This document shows positions 44,598 to 52,870 of a stretch of 64,000 nucleotides of DNA, one piece after another (positions within the stretch are counted from its first letter, which is position 1; each line of letters starts with the position of its first letter). The stretch is from JBHYDC01 sp051861205 (lineage in GTDB: Bacteria; Pseudomonadota; Alphaproteobacteria; Rhizobiales; Pleomorphomonadaceae). The notes beneath the pieces were generated by a model. The model was not told where the DNA came from. It saw only the letters and a list, made by a program, of their open reading frames with translations, and made no database searches. Location of the stretch: contig JBHYDC010000006.1 in NCBI GenBank assembly GCA_051861205.1, positions 132,346 through 196,345 on the forward strand, read 5' to 3'. Made by a program: the position numbers and the translations under genes.

Positions 44598-44675
44598 GAA
44601 TAGCTAGGGTTATGTGTCGATGACTCGAGCCGTAATCTGAATCCTATGTGCCAATGGACGCGAAGGAGGCTACCG

Positions 44676-44846
44676 ATGGCCAAAGCGGTGAAATCCAAGG
44701 GTATGAGCGCATATATCAGCGATCGCGTCTTCAACGGTGTCCGGACGATCTCTGACCCTATCGCAGCCGGTAAACATGTAGCGAGAGCCAAGAAGTCCGC
44801 TGCGGCTGCCAAGAAAGCCGTGAAGGAGGATAAGCGCCCGGCATAG
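44676..44846 (+). CDS. Small lysine-rich protein, 56 residues, function unknown
   Basis: The product begins MAKAVKSKGMSAYISDRVFNG, followed by an Ala/Lys tail (HVARAKKSAAAAKKAVKEDK). An excellent ribosome binding site AAGGAGG (44663-44669) lies six bases before ATG 44676, which is the best evidence that it is translated; an in-frame ATG at 44646 lacks one. The KK-A-V-K repeats recall histone H1-like or other nucleoid-associated tails, so nucleic-acid binding is possible, but no family is recognised. It sits alone between kdgK and cysG. Confidence 0.6.
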   Translation: MAKAVKSKGMSAYISDRVFNGVRTISDPIAAGKHVARAKKSAAAAKKAVKEDKRPA

Positions 44847-45009
44847 AGACCTCGGTGCGCGCATCGCGCTTGCTCGTTCCGCGATTTTGCGGCGCCATAC
44901 GCAAAACCATTCCCCAAAACCACCCCCGCCCAAGCACGCCATTCCTTGGCCGGCATCCCTCCTGATGCAACCCTCTCCTCGCACCCTTGAAGCCCGGAGA
45001 TTATTGTGG

Positions 45010-45034
45010 CTCCTGTCATCCCGATATCAGGAGG
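45010..45034 (+). promoter_or_regulatory. Hairpin that can mask the cysG ribosome binding site
   Basis: CTCCTG (45010-45015) can pair with CAGGAG (45028-45033), covering the cysG Shine-Dalgarno AGGAGG (45029-45034). Confidence 0.35.
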
Positions 45035-45041
45035 ATCCTCA

Positions 45042-46505
45042 ATGACGTCGCCGCGCCAGCCGCGTGAGGCTGCACCGGCCCGGATGGGGCCGCTTGCCAA
45101 GCTGCCCGTCTTCATGGACCTTGCCCAAAAGCGCGTCGTCGTGGCGGGCGGGTCGGCTGGCGCCGCCTGGAAGGCCGAGCTTCTCGCCGCCGCCGGGGCC
45201 GACGTCGCGATCTACGCCGCCAATCCGTCGGAGGAACTGCGCCACCTCCTCGCGCGCGGCACGGAGGCCGGCTCGCTCACCCTCCATGAGCGCCCCTGGT
45301 CGCTCGACGTCGTCGCCCCCGCCGCTTTCGCGCTCTGCGACGCCGAAACCGAGGGCGAAGCCTGGGCCTTTCGCTGCGCCGCCAAGGCCGCCGGCGTCGT
45401 TTGCAACGTCGTCGACAAGCCCGAGTTCTGCGACGTCCAGTTCGGCTCCATCGTCAACCGCTCGCCCGTTATCGTATCTATCTCTACAGACGGCGCGGCC
45501 CCCATCCTCGGCCAAGCCATCCGCCGCCGCATCGAAACGCTGCTCCCGCCCGCCCTCAGCCAATGGGGCGCGCTTGCAAAACGCGTCCGCGAGGCCGTCA
45601 ACGACCGGCTCGCTCCCGGTGCCGAACGCCGCAGCTTCTGGGAACACCTCGCCGAAAAGGCCTTCGGCGCCGCCCCGCGTGAGGGCGAAGCCGAAACCCT
45701 CATCACCGAAGCCGCCCGCATCGCCGCCAGCCCCGAGGCACGCGGCCGCGTCATCCTCGTCGGTGCCGGTCCGGGCGATGCCGACCTTCTCACCCTCAAA
45801 GCCGTCCGCGCGCTTCAATCAGCCGACGTCATCCTCTTTGACGATCTTGTGTCGTCCGACGTGCTGGAGCTTGCCCGCCGCGAGGCCAAGCGCATGATGG
45901 TCGGCAAGCGCGGCGGCCGCGAATCCTGCCGCCAGGAAGACATCAACGACCTGATGATCACGCTCGCCCGTCAGGGCAAGCGCGTCGTCCGCCTGAAAGC
46001 CGGCGATCCCATGGTGTTCGGCCGCGCCGGCGAGGAGATCGCCCGGCTTAAGCGCGAGGGCATCCCCGTCGAGGTCGTGCCCGGCATTTCCGCCGGCATC
46101 GCGCTGGCCTCCGCGCTCGGCATCTCGCTCACCCACCGCGACGCCGCCCATTCGCTGCGCTTCGTCACCGGCCACGCCAAAAGCGGCGAGCTTGATGAAA
46201 GCCTGGATTGGCGCGGTCTTGCCGACACCGAAACCACGCTCATCGTCTATATGGGCGGCCGCACCGCCGCCGGCATCGCCGCCCGCCTCATCGCTGAGGG
46301 CCTTGCGCCTGCCACCCCCGTCATCCTCGGCTATGCCGTCGGCCAGCCCGAACAGAGCCTGAAACCCACCCGCCTTGCGCGCCTTCTCGAAGCCGGCGCG
46401 GTCGAGCCCGGTCTCCCCGTCGTCATCGGCATCGGCCAGGTCTTCGAGGAAGCCGCATCGGCCGCTGAAACCGCCGCCGCGCCGCTCGCAGTTTCAAACA
46501 TCTAG
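45042..46505 (+). CDS. cysG: Siroheme synthase CysG (precorrin-2 dehydrogenase/ferrochelatase and uroporphyrinogen-III methyltransferase)
   Basis: 487 residues from ATG 45042, seven bases after AGGAGG. The N-terminal NAD-binding domain (LPVFMDLAQKRVVVAGGSAGAAWKAELL) oxidises precorrin-2 and inserts iron. The C-terminal SUMT domain from ~residue 235 has VILVGAGPGDADLLTLKAVRALQ, VRLKAGDPMVFGRAGEE and VVPGISAGIALASALGISLTHRD. The product, siroheme, is the cofactor of sulfite and nitrite reductases. In many rhizobia cysG sits in a cys operon; here it stands alone. An ATG at 45006 is unsupported. Confidence 0.96.
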   Translation: MTSPRQPREAAPARMGPLAKLPVFMDLAQKRVVVAGGSAGAAWKAELLAAAGADVAIYAANPSEELRHLLARGTEAGSLTLHERPWSLDVVAPAAFALCDAETEGEAWAFRCAAKAAGVVCNVVDKPEFCDVQFGSIVNRSPVIVSISTDGAAPILGQAIRRRIETLLPPALSQWGALAKRVREAVNDRLAPGAERRSFWEHLAEKAFGAAPREGEAETLITEAARIAASPEARGRVILVGAGPGDADLLTLKAVRALQSADVILFDDLVSSDVLELARREAKRMMVGKRGGRESCRQEDINDLMITLARQGKRVVRLKAGDPMVFGRAGEEIARLKREGIPVEVVPGISAGIALASALGISLTHRDAAHSLRFVTGHAKSGELDESLDWRGLADTETTLIVYMGGRTAAGIAARLIAEGLAPATPVILGYAVGQPEQSLKPTRLARLLEAGAVEPGLPVVIGIGQVFEEAASAAETAAAPLAVSNI

Positions 46506-46615
46506 CGCGCCCCGTCCGGTTTACTTTTCCCCGCCCGCATCCTAATCTTCCGCGCATCTGTTGCCCGCGCGGTCACACCACCGCATTCGGGCGCCAAACC
46601 TGCGAAGGATCCTTC

Positions 46616-48235
46616 ATGTCGGACGTTGTCATTATCGGCGGAGGCCATAACGGTCTCGTCTGCGCCTATTATCTCGCCGCGTCCGGCCTCAAGGTCACCG
46701 TGCTCGAACGCCGCTCCGTCGTCGGCGGCGCGGCCGTCACCGAGGAATTTCACCCCGGCTTTCGCAATTCCGTTGCCTCCTACACCGTCTCGCTTCTCAA
46801 CCCCAAGATCATCCGCGACCTTGATCTTGCCCGCCACGGCCTCAAGGTCATCGAGCGCCGCCTCCAGAATTTCTTTCCCACCGAAGACGGCCGCTTCCTT
46901 GAAGCCGGGCAGGGCGGCCGCACCCGCGCCTCGATCGCCAAATTCTCCGCCCGCGACGCCGAAGCGCTCCCCGCCTACGAGCAGCGACTGGACGTGGTGG
47001 CCGATCTCCTGCGCGATCTCGTCCTGAAAACCCCGCCCAACGTCGTATCCGGCGGCTGGCTGGCGGCTATTCCAGAGCTTCTGAAGTCCGCCACCCTCGG
47101 CCGCAAGTTCACCGACCTCTCGCTCGAAATGCGCCGCGAAATCCTGGACGTCTTCACCAAATCCGCCGCCGAATACCTCGATCGCTGGTTCGAATCCCCG
47201 CCCGTCAAAGCCCTCTTCGCCTTCGACGGTATCGTCGGCAATTTCGCCAGCCCCTACACCGCCGGCACCGCCTACGTGCTGGTCCATCACGTCTTCGGCG
47301 AGGTCAACGGCAAGAAGGGCGTTTGGGGCCACGCCGTCGGCGGCATGGGCGCCATCACCCAGGCCATGCGCCGCGCCTGCGAGGAAAAAGGCGTCGTCAT
47401 TCACACCGATGCGGGCGTTCGCGAAGTCATCATCGAAAAGGGCAGGGCGGCCGGCGTCGTCACCGAAGACGGCCGGGCCTTCCGCGCGCCCATGGTCGTC
47501 TCGAACCTCAACCCCAAGCTCCTCTACACGAAGCTCGTCGACGAAGCCGCGCTCCCCCTCGATTTCCTCCGCCGCATCCGCACCTGGAAAAGCGGCTCGG
47601 GCACCTTCCGCATGAACGTCGCGTTGTCCGAGCTTCCCAGCTTCACCGCGCTTCCCGGCCACACGCTTGCCGATCACCACACCTCCGGCATCATCATCGC
47701 CCCCTCCATCGACTACATGGACCGCGCCTATACCGACGCCAAAGCCCACGGCTGGGCGCGCAATCCAATTGTCGAAATGCTCATTCCCTCCACTATCGAC
47801 GACAGCCTCGCCCCTCCCGGCCAGCATGTCGCCAGCCTCTTCTGCCAGCACGTGCAGCCGCAGCTTCCCGATGGCTTCCCCGGCGGTTCCTCCTGGGACG
47901 ATCACCGCGAGGAAGTCGCCGACGTCATGATCGCCGCCGTCGATAGATTCGCCCCCGGCTTCAAGGCCAGCGTGCTCGGCCGCCAGATCAACTCGCCGCT
48001 CGACCTCGAACGCACCTTCGGCCTCATCGGCGGCGACATCTTCCACGGCGCCCTCTCGCTCGACCAAATCTTCTCCGCCCGCCCCATGCTCGGCCACGCC
48101 GACTACCGCGGCCCCATCCCCGGCCTCTACACTTGCGGCTCCGGCACCCACCCCGGCGGCGGCGTCACCGGCGCCCCCGGCCACAACGCCGCCGCCGAAA
48201 TCCTCAAGGACGCCAAACGCAAGCGCGTTGCCTAA
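46616..48235 (+). CDS. FAD-dependent oxidoreductase, phytoene desaturase/PYROXD2-like
   Basis: 539 residues. The N-terminal FAD motif VVIIGGGHNGLVCAYYLAASGLKVTVLERR is intact, followed by GGAAVTEEFHPGFRNSVASY and a second nucleotide-related segment GMGAITQAMRRACEEKG. The C-terminus ends with YTCGSGTHPGGGVTGAPGHNAAAEIL, the pattern of the CrtI/PYROXD2 family. No carotenoid genes are nearby, so carotenoid work is not indicated. Bacterial PYROXD2-like proteins have no settled substrate. Confidence 0.88.
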   Translation: MSDVVIIGGGHNGLVCAYYLAASGLKVTVLERRSVVGGAAVTEEFHPGFRNSVASYTVSLLNPKIIRDLDLARHGLKVIERRLQNFFPTEDGRFLEAGQGGRTRASIAKFSARDAEALPAYEQRLDVVADLLRDLVLKTPPNVVSGGWLAAIPELLKSATLGRKFTDLSLEMRREILDVFTKSAAEYLDRWFESPPVKALFAFDGIVGNFASPYTAGTAYVLVHHVFGEVNGKKGVWGHAVGGMGAITQAMRRACEEKGVVIHTDAGVREVIIEKGRAAGVVTEDGRAFRAPMVVSNLNPKLLYTKLVDEAALPLDFLRRIRTWKSGSGTFRMNVALSELPSFTALPGHTLADHHTSGIIIAPSIDYMDRAYTDAKAHGWARNPIVEMLIPSTIDDSLAPPGQHVASLFCQHVQPQLPDGFPGGSSWDDHREEVADVMIAAVDRFAPGFKASVLGRQINSPLDLERTFGLIGGDIFHGALSLDQIFSARPMLGHADYRGPIPGLYTCGSGTHPGGGVTGAPGHNAAAEILKDAKRKRVA

Positions 48236-48264
48236 CCCAAGCCTCCACGCCTTCTTCTCCTTAT

Positions 48265-48366
48265 CCCCTTGCGGGGTCGCGAAGCGACGGACCGAGTTTG
48301 GATGCGGCTTCGTTTTCCTTCTCCCCTTGCGGGGTCGCGAAGCGACGGACCGAGACCCGTGTCTCG
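48265..48366. repeat. Two 32-bp direct repeats with internal hairpins
   Basis: Copies at 48265-48296 and 48323-48354 are identical. Each contains CCCC-TTGC-GGGG and GTCGC-GAA-GCGAC mini-hairpins, and after the second comes CGAGAC-CCGT-GTCTCG (48351-48366). They lie in the 285-base gap after the PYROXD2-like gene. This resembles common dispersed REP-like units of alphaproteobacteria that are often mistranslated as SVRRFATPQGEKE; that assignment is from memory. Confidence 0.8.
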
Positions 48367-48520
48367 GGCCAGGGGCTAGGTGTCGCGGCAGCGACGGTTG
48401 AGGGGTCGGCGCCGCCTCGCTGAGGGCTGGAGCTTGTCGCAAAGCAAAGCAAAACCCATCGCGCGCCTCCCGCGCCAAATGCTACCCTCACCGCAATCCC
48501 CCCTTAGTCCACGGTGCGCA

Positions 48521-49573
48521 ATGAAAAAATCCGTTGAAATCCTGCGCGGCGATACGCCCGGCACCGAGTATCGCTTCACCGTCCTCCGCTTCGCCGGCGC
48601 CTTGCCCACCGCGCCCACCGCCTATCTCCAAGCGGCCCTCCACGGCGATGAACTTCCCGGCGTCGCGGCACTTCACTACCTCATCGAAATGCTCGCCCGG
48701 GCCGAGCACGATGGTCGCCTTCTCGGCTCGGTCACGGTCGTGCCCTATGCGAACCCCATCGCATCCGGCCAGCATCTCTTCGACCAGCACATGGGCCGCT
48801 TCGCGCTCTCCACCCGCACGAATTTCAACCGCGAGTTCCCGCTGCTTGCCACCCCCGACACGTCGGCCCTTCCCCACGACGATGCTCCCATCCCCGCCGA
48901 ACAGCGTCTAAAGGCCCGCCTCGTGCGCCTCGCGCTCGGTCACGACATCACGCTCGATCTGCACTGCGACGAAGAATCGCTCCAATATCTCTACGTCCCC
49001 GAACCCGTCTGGCCGTATCTTTCGGACCTCGCCTCCGCCCTCAACGCAGAGGCCGTCCTCGTCTGGGACGGATCGTCCGATGCGGCATTCGAGGAGGCCA
49101 TGCTCCACCCCTATCTCGGCCTGCCGCCCGGCAAGGCCGGATGGGAGCGCCGCGCCATCACCACCGTGGAACTGCGCGGCCAAGCCGACGTTGCGCCGCA
49201 CACCGCCAAGGCGGATGCCAGCGGCCTCTATCGTTTCCTCGTCGGCCGGGGCGTCATCCGCGACGCCGCCGTGCCCCCGCCCGAACCCTGGACGCGCGGC
49301 AAAACCCCGCTCGACCACGTCGAGGTCGTCCGCGCTCCCGCCGGCGGCGCGCTGCTCTTCCACGTCAAACCCGGCGATCATGTCGAAGCCGGAGCCCTCG
49401 TCGCCGAAATCCTCACCGCCCCCGGCGAGGCAGCCTTTCCCGTCACCGCCCCGCAAGCGGGCACCATTCTCACCCGGCGCGGGCATCGCTTCACTCGTCT
49501 CGGCGGCGATCTCGTCAAGCTCCTGGGAAGCCGCCCCTCCGCTACCGCAAAACCCGGAACGCTGGAGGATTGA
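48521..49573 (+). CDS. Succinylglutamate desuccinylase/aspartoacylase family protein (M14-like)
   Basis: 350 residues from ATG 48521. Zinc ligands are in LQAALHGDELPGVAAL (H-x-x-E) and ITLDLHCDEES (His), with the segment VTVVPYANPIASGQHLFDQHMGRFALSTRTNFNREFP, as in AstE/AspA-type deacylases. The last ~90 residues form a beta-rich domain (VEAGALVAEILTAPGEA; VTAPQAGTILTRRGHRF) resembling a biotinyl-like fold. Its substrate is unknown; family members cleave N-acyl amino acids or polyamine conjugates. No RBS beyond weak purines is visible. Confidence 0.85.
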   Translation: MKKSVEILRGDTPGTEYRFTVLRFAGALPTAPTAYLQAALHGDELPGVAALHYLIEMLARAEHDGRLLGSVTVVPYANPIASGQHLFDQHMGRFALSTRTNFNREFPLLATPDTSALPHDDAPIPAEQRLKARLVRLALGHDITLDLHCDEESLQYLYVPEPVWPYLSDLASALNAEAVLVWDGSSDAAFEEAMLHPYLGLPPGKAGWERRAITTVELRGQADVAPHTAKADASGLYRFLVGRGVIRDAAVPPPEPWTRGKTPLDHVEVVRAPAGGALLFHVKPGDHVEAGALVAEILTAPGEAAFPVTAPQAGTILTRRGHRFTRLGGDLVKLLGSRPSATAKPGTLED

Positions 49574-49986
49574 GCGAACACTCGCCCGTGGGTTGGGTCA
49601 GAAAACGTCTCTACCCATCAGGAAAAACACCACCTGACACGACAATGCCGAAAGTTTTCGTGGCATTTGAATCAACAAAGTTTTTCAAAACGGCTCGCTC
49701 ATAGGGTTGATTTTTTCTGACCACCTGCGCTGGCTCGTTTTTTGCGCACAACGTGCAGCAACAGAGGGCCGAGGGCCTAAAGCCCGATTTTTCGGCTCTT
49801 TTTCCCCAGCCGCCGCAGCTCCCGGCGTTACAAAACCTCCCGATATGCTTAACCGCGCGCTAGCGAATTGCCGGTGCGGAGCCCAAGGTTAACGCTTCCT
49901 GAACACCGCATGTCCTGATTTGAAGATGAGGTCGACGTTCTCGTTAGAATTGGTCTGTAGGGTCGCCGCTATTGGAGGCACTACTT
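49574..49986 (+). other. 413-base intergenic region with terminator-like hairpins
   Basis: No convincing gene. It holds a hairpin AATGCC...GGCATT (49644-49667) with inner GAAA/TTTC, a second terminator-like structure at 49764-49803, and the GGAGG ribosome binding site of the GGDEF-EAL gene (49974-49978). Confidence 0.6.
49764..49803 (+). terminator. Possible terminator upstream of the GGDEF-EAL gene
   Basis: Outer 8-bp stem AGGGCCGA/TCGGCTCT (one G-U pair) enclosing GGGC-CTAAA-GCCC, then TTTTT. It lies ~190 bases after the M14-like gene. Confidence 0.5.
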
Positions 49987-51747
49987 ATGATCTCAGCATT
50001 CTCCCTCGTGGAGTTCCTCCCATCCGAGGCCACCTTCCTCGCCGCGCTCGCGCTTGGCGTACCGCTTGCTCTTGGGTGGTTGCTCGTTCAACGGGGGCGC
50101 GGAGCCAATCGCCGGCTGGCCGATCTTGCGGATGCGGCGGTGGAGGGGCTTGTCATCCTGGTCGACAACCGCGTCGTCGAGGTCAACGATGTCTTCCTCC
50201 AAACCGTAGGTCTCAGCCGCAACCAACTGCTCGGCCGCCGCTTCCTCGGAACGCTGTTGCATGCCGAATTCGGCAGCGCTCAGTTTCCCCACTCCATGCT
50301 GTGGGACGGTCAAGTCACGCCTGAGGGTAAACCGGCCATCCCCGTCGAAGTCATCGCCCGCCCGATCGAATTCCTCGGCCGGTCCGCCACCGCCCTCGCT
50401 ATCCGCGACGTCGCTGCGCGCCAGGACGCCGAAATGCGCATCCGCTTCCTAGCCGAGCATGATTTCCTGACGGGTCTTGCCAACCGCGCCTCTTTTCACC
50501 GCACGATGGAGCGGCGCTGTGCCGCTCTCGGCGGCGAGGGCAATGATTTCGCCCTGATCTACCTCGACCTCGACCATTTCAAGGACGTCAACGACCGTCA
50601 CGGCCACCTTGCCGGCGACGCAGTGCTGATCGAAGCGGCAACGCGGCTGAAAGACCTTCTCAGCCCCTCCGGCTTCATCGCGCGGCTGGGCGGGGATGAG
50701 TTCATCATTCTCCTGCCCGATGTTCAAAACACCAGTTCCGTAGCTCAAACCGCCGAGCGCATCGTGGAAAGCCTGCGCCAGCCCTTCTCCTACCTCGGTC
50801 AGCGCTTCAACGTGGGCGTCAGCCTCGGCGTCGCGCTCGCACCCCACAATGGCGACGCGCTCGACATTCTGCTCGCGCGCGCCGATCTCGCGCTTTACCG
50901 GGCCAAGCTCGCCGGTCGCGGCGGCTATTGCTTTTTCGAGGAATCGATGGACCGCGAAATGCTCGTCCGCCGCCAGCTCGCCTTCGACATGCGCGACGCG
51001 ATCGAGTCCAATCAGATCGAGCTACACTACCAGCCGATCGCCCGCACCCGCAGCGGCGAAATCGTCGGCTTCGAAGTCCTGATCCGCTGGCATCACCCCC
51101 GCCACGGCATCATCGCCCCGCAGATCGTGATTTCGATCGCCGAGGAAAGCGGGTTCATCGGCGAACTCGGCACCTGGATCCTCACAAAGGCCTGTCGCGA
51201 GGCCGCAAGCTGGCGCCGGCCGCTCAAGATTTCCGTGAATCTGTCGTCGGTTCAGCTTGGCCAGATCGCCTTGCCCGAGATGGTACAGGACATTCTAAAT
51301 GAAACCGGGCTACCCGCGACCCGGCTTGAGGTCGAGGTCACCGAAAGCGGGCTGCTCCTCAACCCGGATCGCTCGCTCGACATCTTGAACCGGCTCAAAG
51401 CGCTCGGCGTCACCGTCGCCATTGACAACTTCGGCGTCGGATCCTCCTCGCTCGCCACCCTTCAGACCTTCCCGCTCGACAAGATCAAAATCGACCGCTC
51501 CTTCATCGAGCAAGTCGAAACAAACCCGAAGGCCGGCGCCATCCTGACTGCCATGGCCATACTATCGCGCAGTCTCGATCTCAATGTCGTTGCCGAGGGC
51601 GTAGAAAGTCGCGGCCAGATTGATTTCCTCGCCAGCAAAAGCTGCGACGAGGTGCAAGGCTTCATGATCGGCAAGCCGCTGCCCATCTCCGGCTACCGCC
51701 AGATCGTTGATTACATCGACGAGACTTCGGCCCTACTGAGGGCCTAA
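49987..51747 (+). CDS. Membrane-anchored PAS-GGDEF-EAL cyclic-di-GMP protein
   Basis: 586 residues from ATG 49987, eight bases after GGAGG (a TTG at 49972 is in frame but less likely). One N-terminal membrane helix (TFLAALALGVPLALGWLLV), a PAS-like domain (residues ~45-140, EGLVILVDNRVVEVNDVFLQTVG), then GGDEF with an intact RLGGDEF (residues 235-239) for diguanylate cyclase, then EAL. The EAL motif reads EVL (363-365); ELHYQPIA, EVTES, KIKIDRSF, VAEGVE and CDEVQGF are present, but the metal-binding DD pair is D480-N481 (IDNFGVGSSS), which may weaken phosphodiesterase activity. The final 37 bases are duplicated just downstream. Confidence 0.93.
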   Translation: MISAFSLVEFLPSEATFLAALALGVPLALGWLLVQRGRGANRRLADLADAAVEGLVILVDNRVVEVNDVFLQTVGLSRNQLLGRRFLGTLLHAEFGSAQFPHSMLWDGQVTPEGKPAIPVEVIARPIEFLGRSATALAIRDVAARQDAEMRIRFLAEHDFLTGLANRASFHRTMERRCAALGGEGNDFALIYLDLDHFKDVNDRHGHLAGDAVLIEAATRLKDLLSPSGFIARLGGDEFIILLPDVQNTSSVAQTAERIVESLRQPFSYLGQRFNVGVSLGVALAPHNGDALDILLARADLALYRAKLAGRGGYCFFEESMDREMLVRRQLAFDMRDAIESNQIELHYQPIARTRSGEIVGFEVLIRWHHPRHGIIAPQIVISIAEESGFIGELGTWILTKACREAASWRRPLKISVNLSSVQLGQIALPEMVQDILNETGLPATRLEVEVTESGLLLNPDRSLDILNRLKALGVTVAIDNFGVGSSSLATLQTFPLDKIKIDRSFIEQVETNPKAGAILTAMAILSRSLDLNVVAEGVESRGQIDFLASKSCDEVQGFMIGKPLPISGYRQIVDYIDETSALLRA

Positions 51748-51791
51748 GGCTCTCGATCACATCGACGAGACTTCGGCCCTGCTGAGGGCCT
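51709..51791 (+). repeat. Tandem duplication of the GGDEF-EAL gene 3' end
   Basis: Bases 51709-51745 and 51755-51791 match over 37 positions with two differences. The first copy encodes the last residues up to the stop; the second lies after the stop and also ends in TGA. Each copy carries GGCCCT-NCTG-AGGGCC, a small hairpin that may serve in termination. Confidence 0.9.
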
Positions 51792-51808
51792 GATCCTCAC
51801 CCGGTCGT

Positions 51809-52729
51809 TCAGAGCCCGAGGTCGGTCGGCTTCAAGTCGGCGGCAAGCCGTGTCGCCATGTCCAGCGCCAGCGTCACCAGCGGCGGCATCGGGCTGCGAT
51901 CCAGCGCCACCAGCCCCACTGCGTGTTCCACATCGGGCTCGATCAGCGGCACGGGCACAAGGTCGGAGCCGGGGCCGAGCGTCGCCTTCACATACTCCGG
52001 CATGATCGAGGCAAGACCGGTTTCGCGCACGCTGGCACAAAGGTTCATCAGCGAATTCGTTTCCACCTTGATCTGCGGCTTCAGCCCCGTGGTCGCGAAG
52101 GCCCGGTCGATGATCCGGCGGTTCTGCATGTTCGGCGTCAGTAGCGCCAGCGGATGGGCGGCTGCTTCCGCCCAGGTCACGCCCTTCAAAAGCGCCAGCG
52201 CATCGTCCGCCCGCACGAACAGGCAATAGCGCTCCCGGTACACCGGCCGGCCCACAAGCCCCGTGATCGGCTCGTTGTCGAGATAGGTCAGCCCCACGTC
52301 GATCGAGAAATCCTCAAGCTCGCGCAAAATCTCCACCGACGTCGCCGATAGCACCACCAGATCCACATTCGGATTGGCCTCTCGGATGATCTTCGTCAGC
52401 CGCGCCGCGATCGGCAGCGCGGAGGGAATCACGCCGATCGTCAGCCGTCCGGCAAGCTGGCTTTCCCCCTCGCGAAGCTGCCCGATTTCCTGGCGCATGG
52501 CGCCCCAGTTATCCAGAATCACATGCGCCCATTTCAGCACGCGCTCGCCTTCGGCCGTGAAGCCGTGGAACCGCTGGCCCCGCTCCACGATGGCAACGCC
52601 AAGCTCCTCCTCCAACTGCCGGATTCGCTCCGACAGCGTCGGCTGGGTCACGTTGCACGCCTGCGCCGCCCGGGTGAAATGCTTCTCGCGGGCGAGCGCT
52701 GCAAGATAGTGGAGTTGCCTGATATCCAT
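51809..52729 (-). CDS. LysR family transcriptional regulator
   Basis: 306 residues. The N-terminal helix-turn-helix (HYLAALAREKHFTRAAQACNVTQPTLSERIRQLEEELGVAIVERG) is standard LysR, followed by a substrate-binding-like effector domain (GRLTIGVIPSALPIAARLTKII, GLTYLDNEPITGLVGRPVYRERYCLFV). It is similar in type to regulators seen beside formate dehydrogenase or C1 genes in some methylotrophs, but that is only a resemblance from memory. The transporter gene upstream is in the same direction but separated by a terminator. Confidence 0.92.
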   Translation of the reverse strand: MDIRQLHYLAALAREKHFTRAAQACNVTQPTLSERIRQLEEELGVAIVERGQRFHGFTAEGERVLKWAHVILDNWGAMRQEIGQLREGESQLAGRLTIGVIPSALPIAARLTKIIREANPNVDLVVLSATSVEILRELEDFSIDVGLTYLDNEPITGLVGRPVYRERYCLFVRADDALALLKGVTWAEAAAHPLALLTPNMQNRRIIDRAFATTGLKPQIKVETNSLMNLCASVRETGLASIMPEYVKATLGPGSDLVPVPLIEPDVEHAVGLVALDRSPMPPLVTLALDMATRLAADLKPTDLGL

Positions 52730-52816
52730 TCGCTCTCGCGCTCTCTCTTAACTCCTGCCACGCTACACGACGCCCTCCGTCCCGGCCATCGTCCGAAATA
52801 GGGTGGTCCCTCAAAC

Positions 52817-52846
52817 GAAAAGGCCCGGCGCTCGGCCGGGCCTTTC
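52817..52846 (-). terminator. Terminator of the MHS transporter gene
   Basis: An 11-bp stem (AAAGGCCCGGC, 52819-52829, with GCCGGGCCTTT, 52835-52845) is followed on the minus strand by TTTCG. It lies 25 bases after the transporter stop. Confidence 0.8.
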
Positions 52847-52870
52847 CTCATTCTTGCGGTTTGGACCCGA

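Noticed and set aside
48265..48366. CRISPR array
   Set aside because: Only two repeat copies, each with internal hairpins, and no cas genes in the window.
46502..48478. 658-residue open frame on the minus strand opposite the PYROXD2-like gene
   Set aside because: Low-complexity Gly/Val/Asp shadow of a clear FAD enzyme; its N-terminus includes translated repeat sequence.
49707..49892. 61-residue open frame before the GGDEF-EAL gene
   Set aside because: Overlaps the terminator-like hairpin, has no ribosome binding site and no recognisable family.
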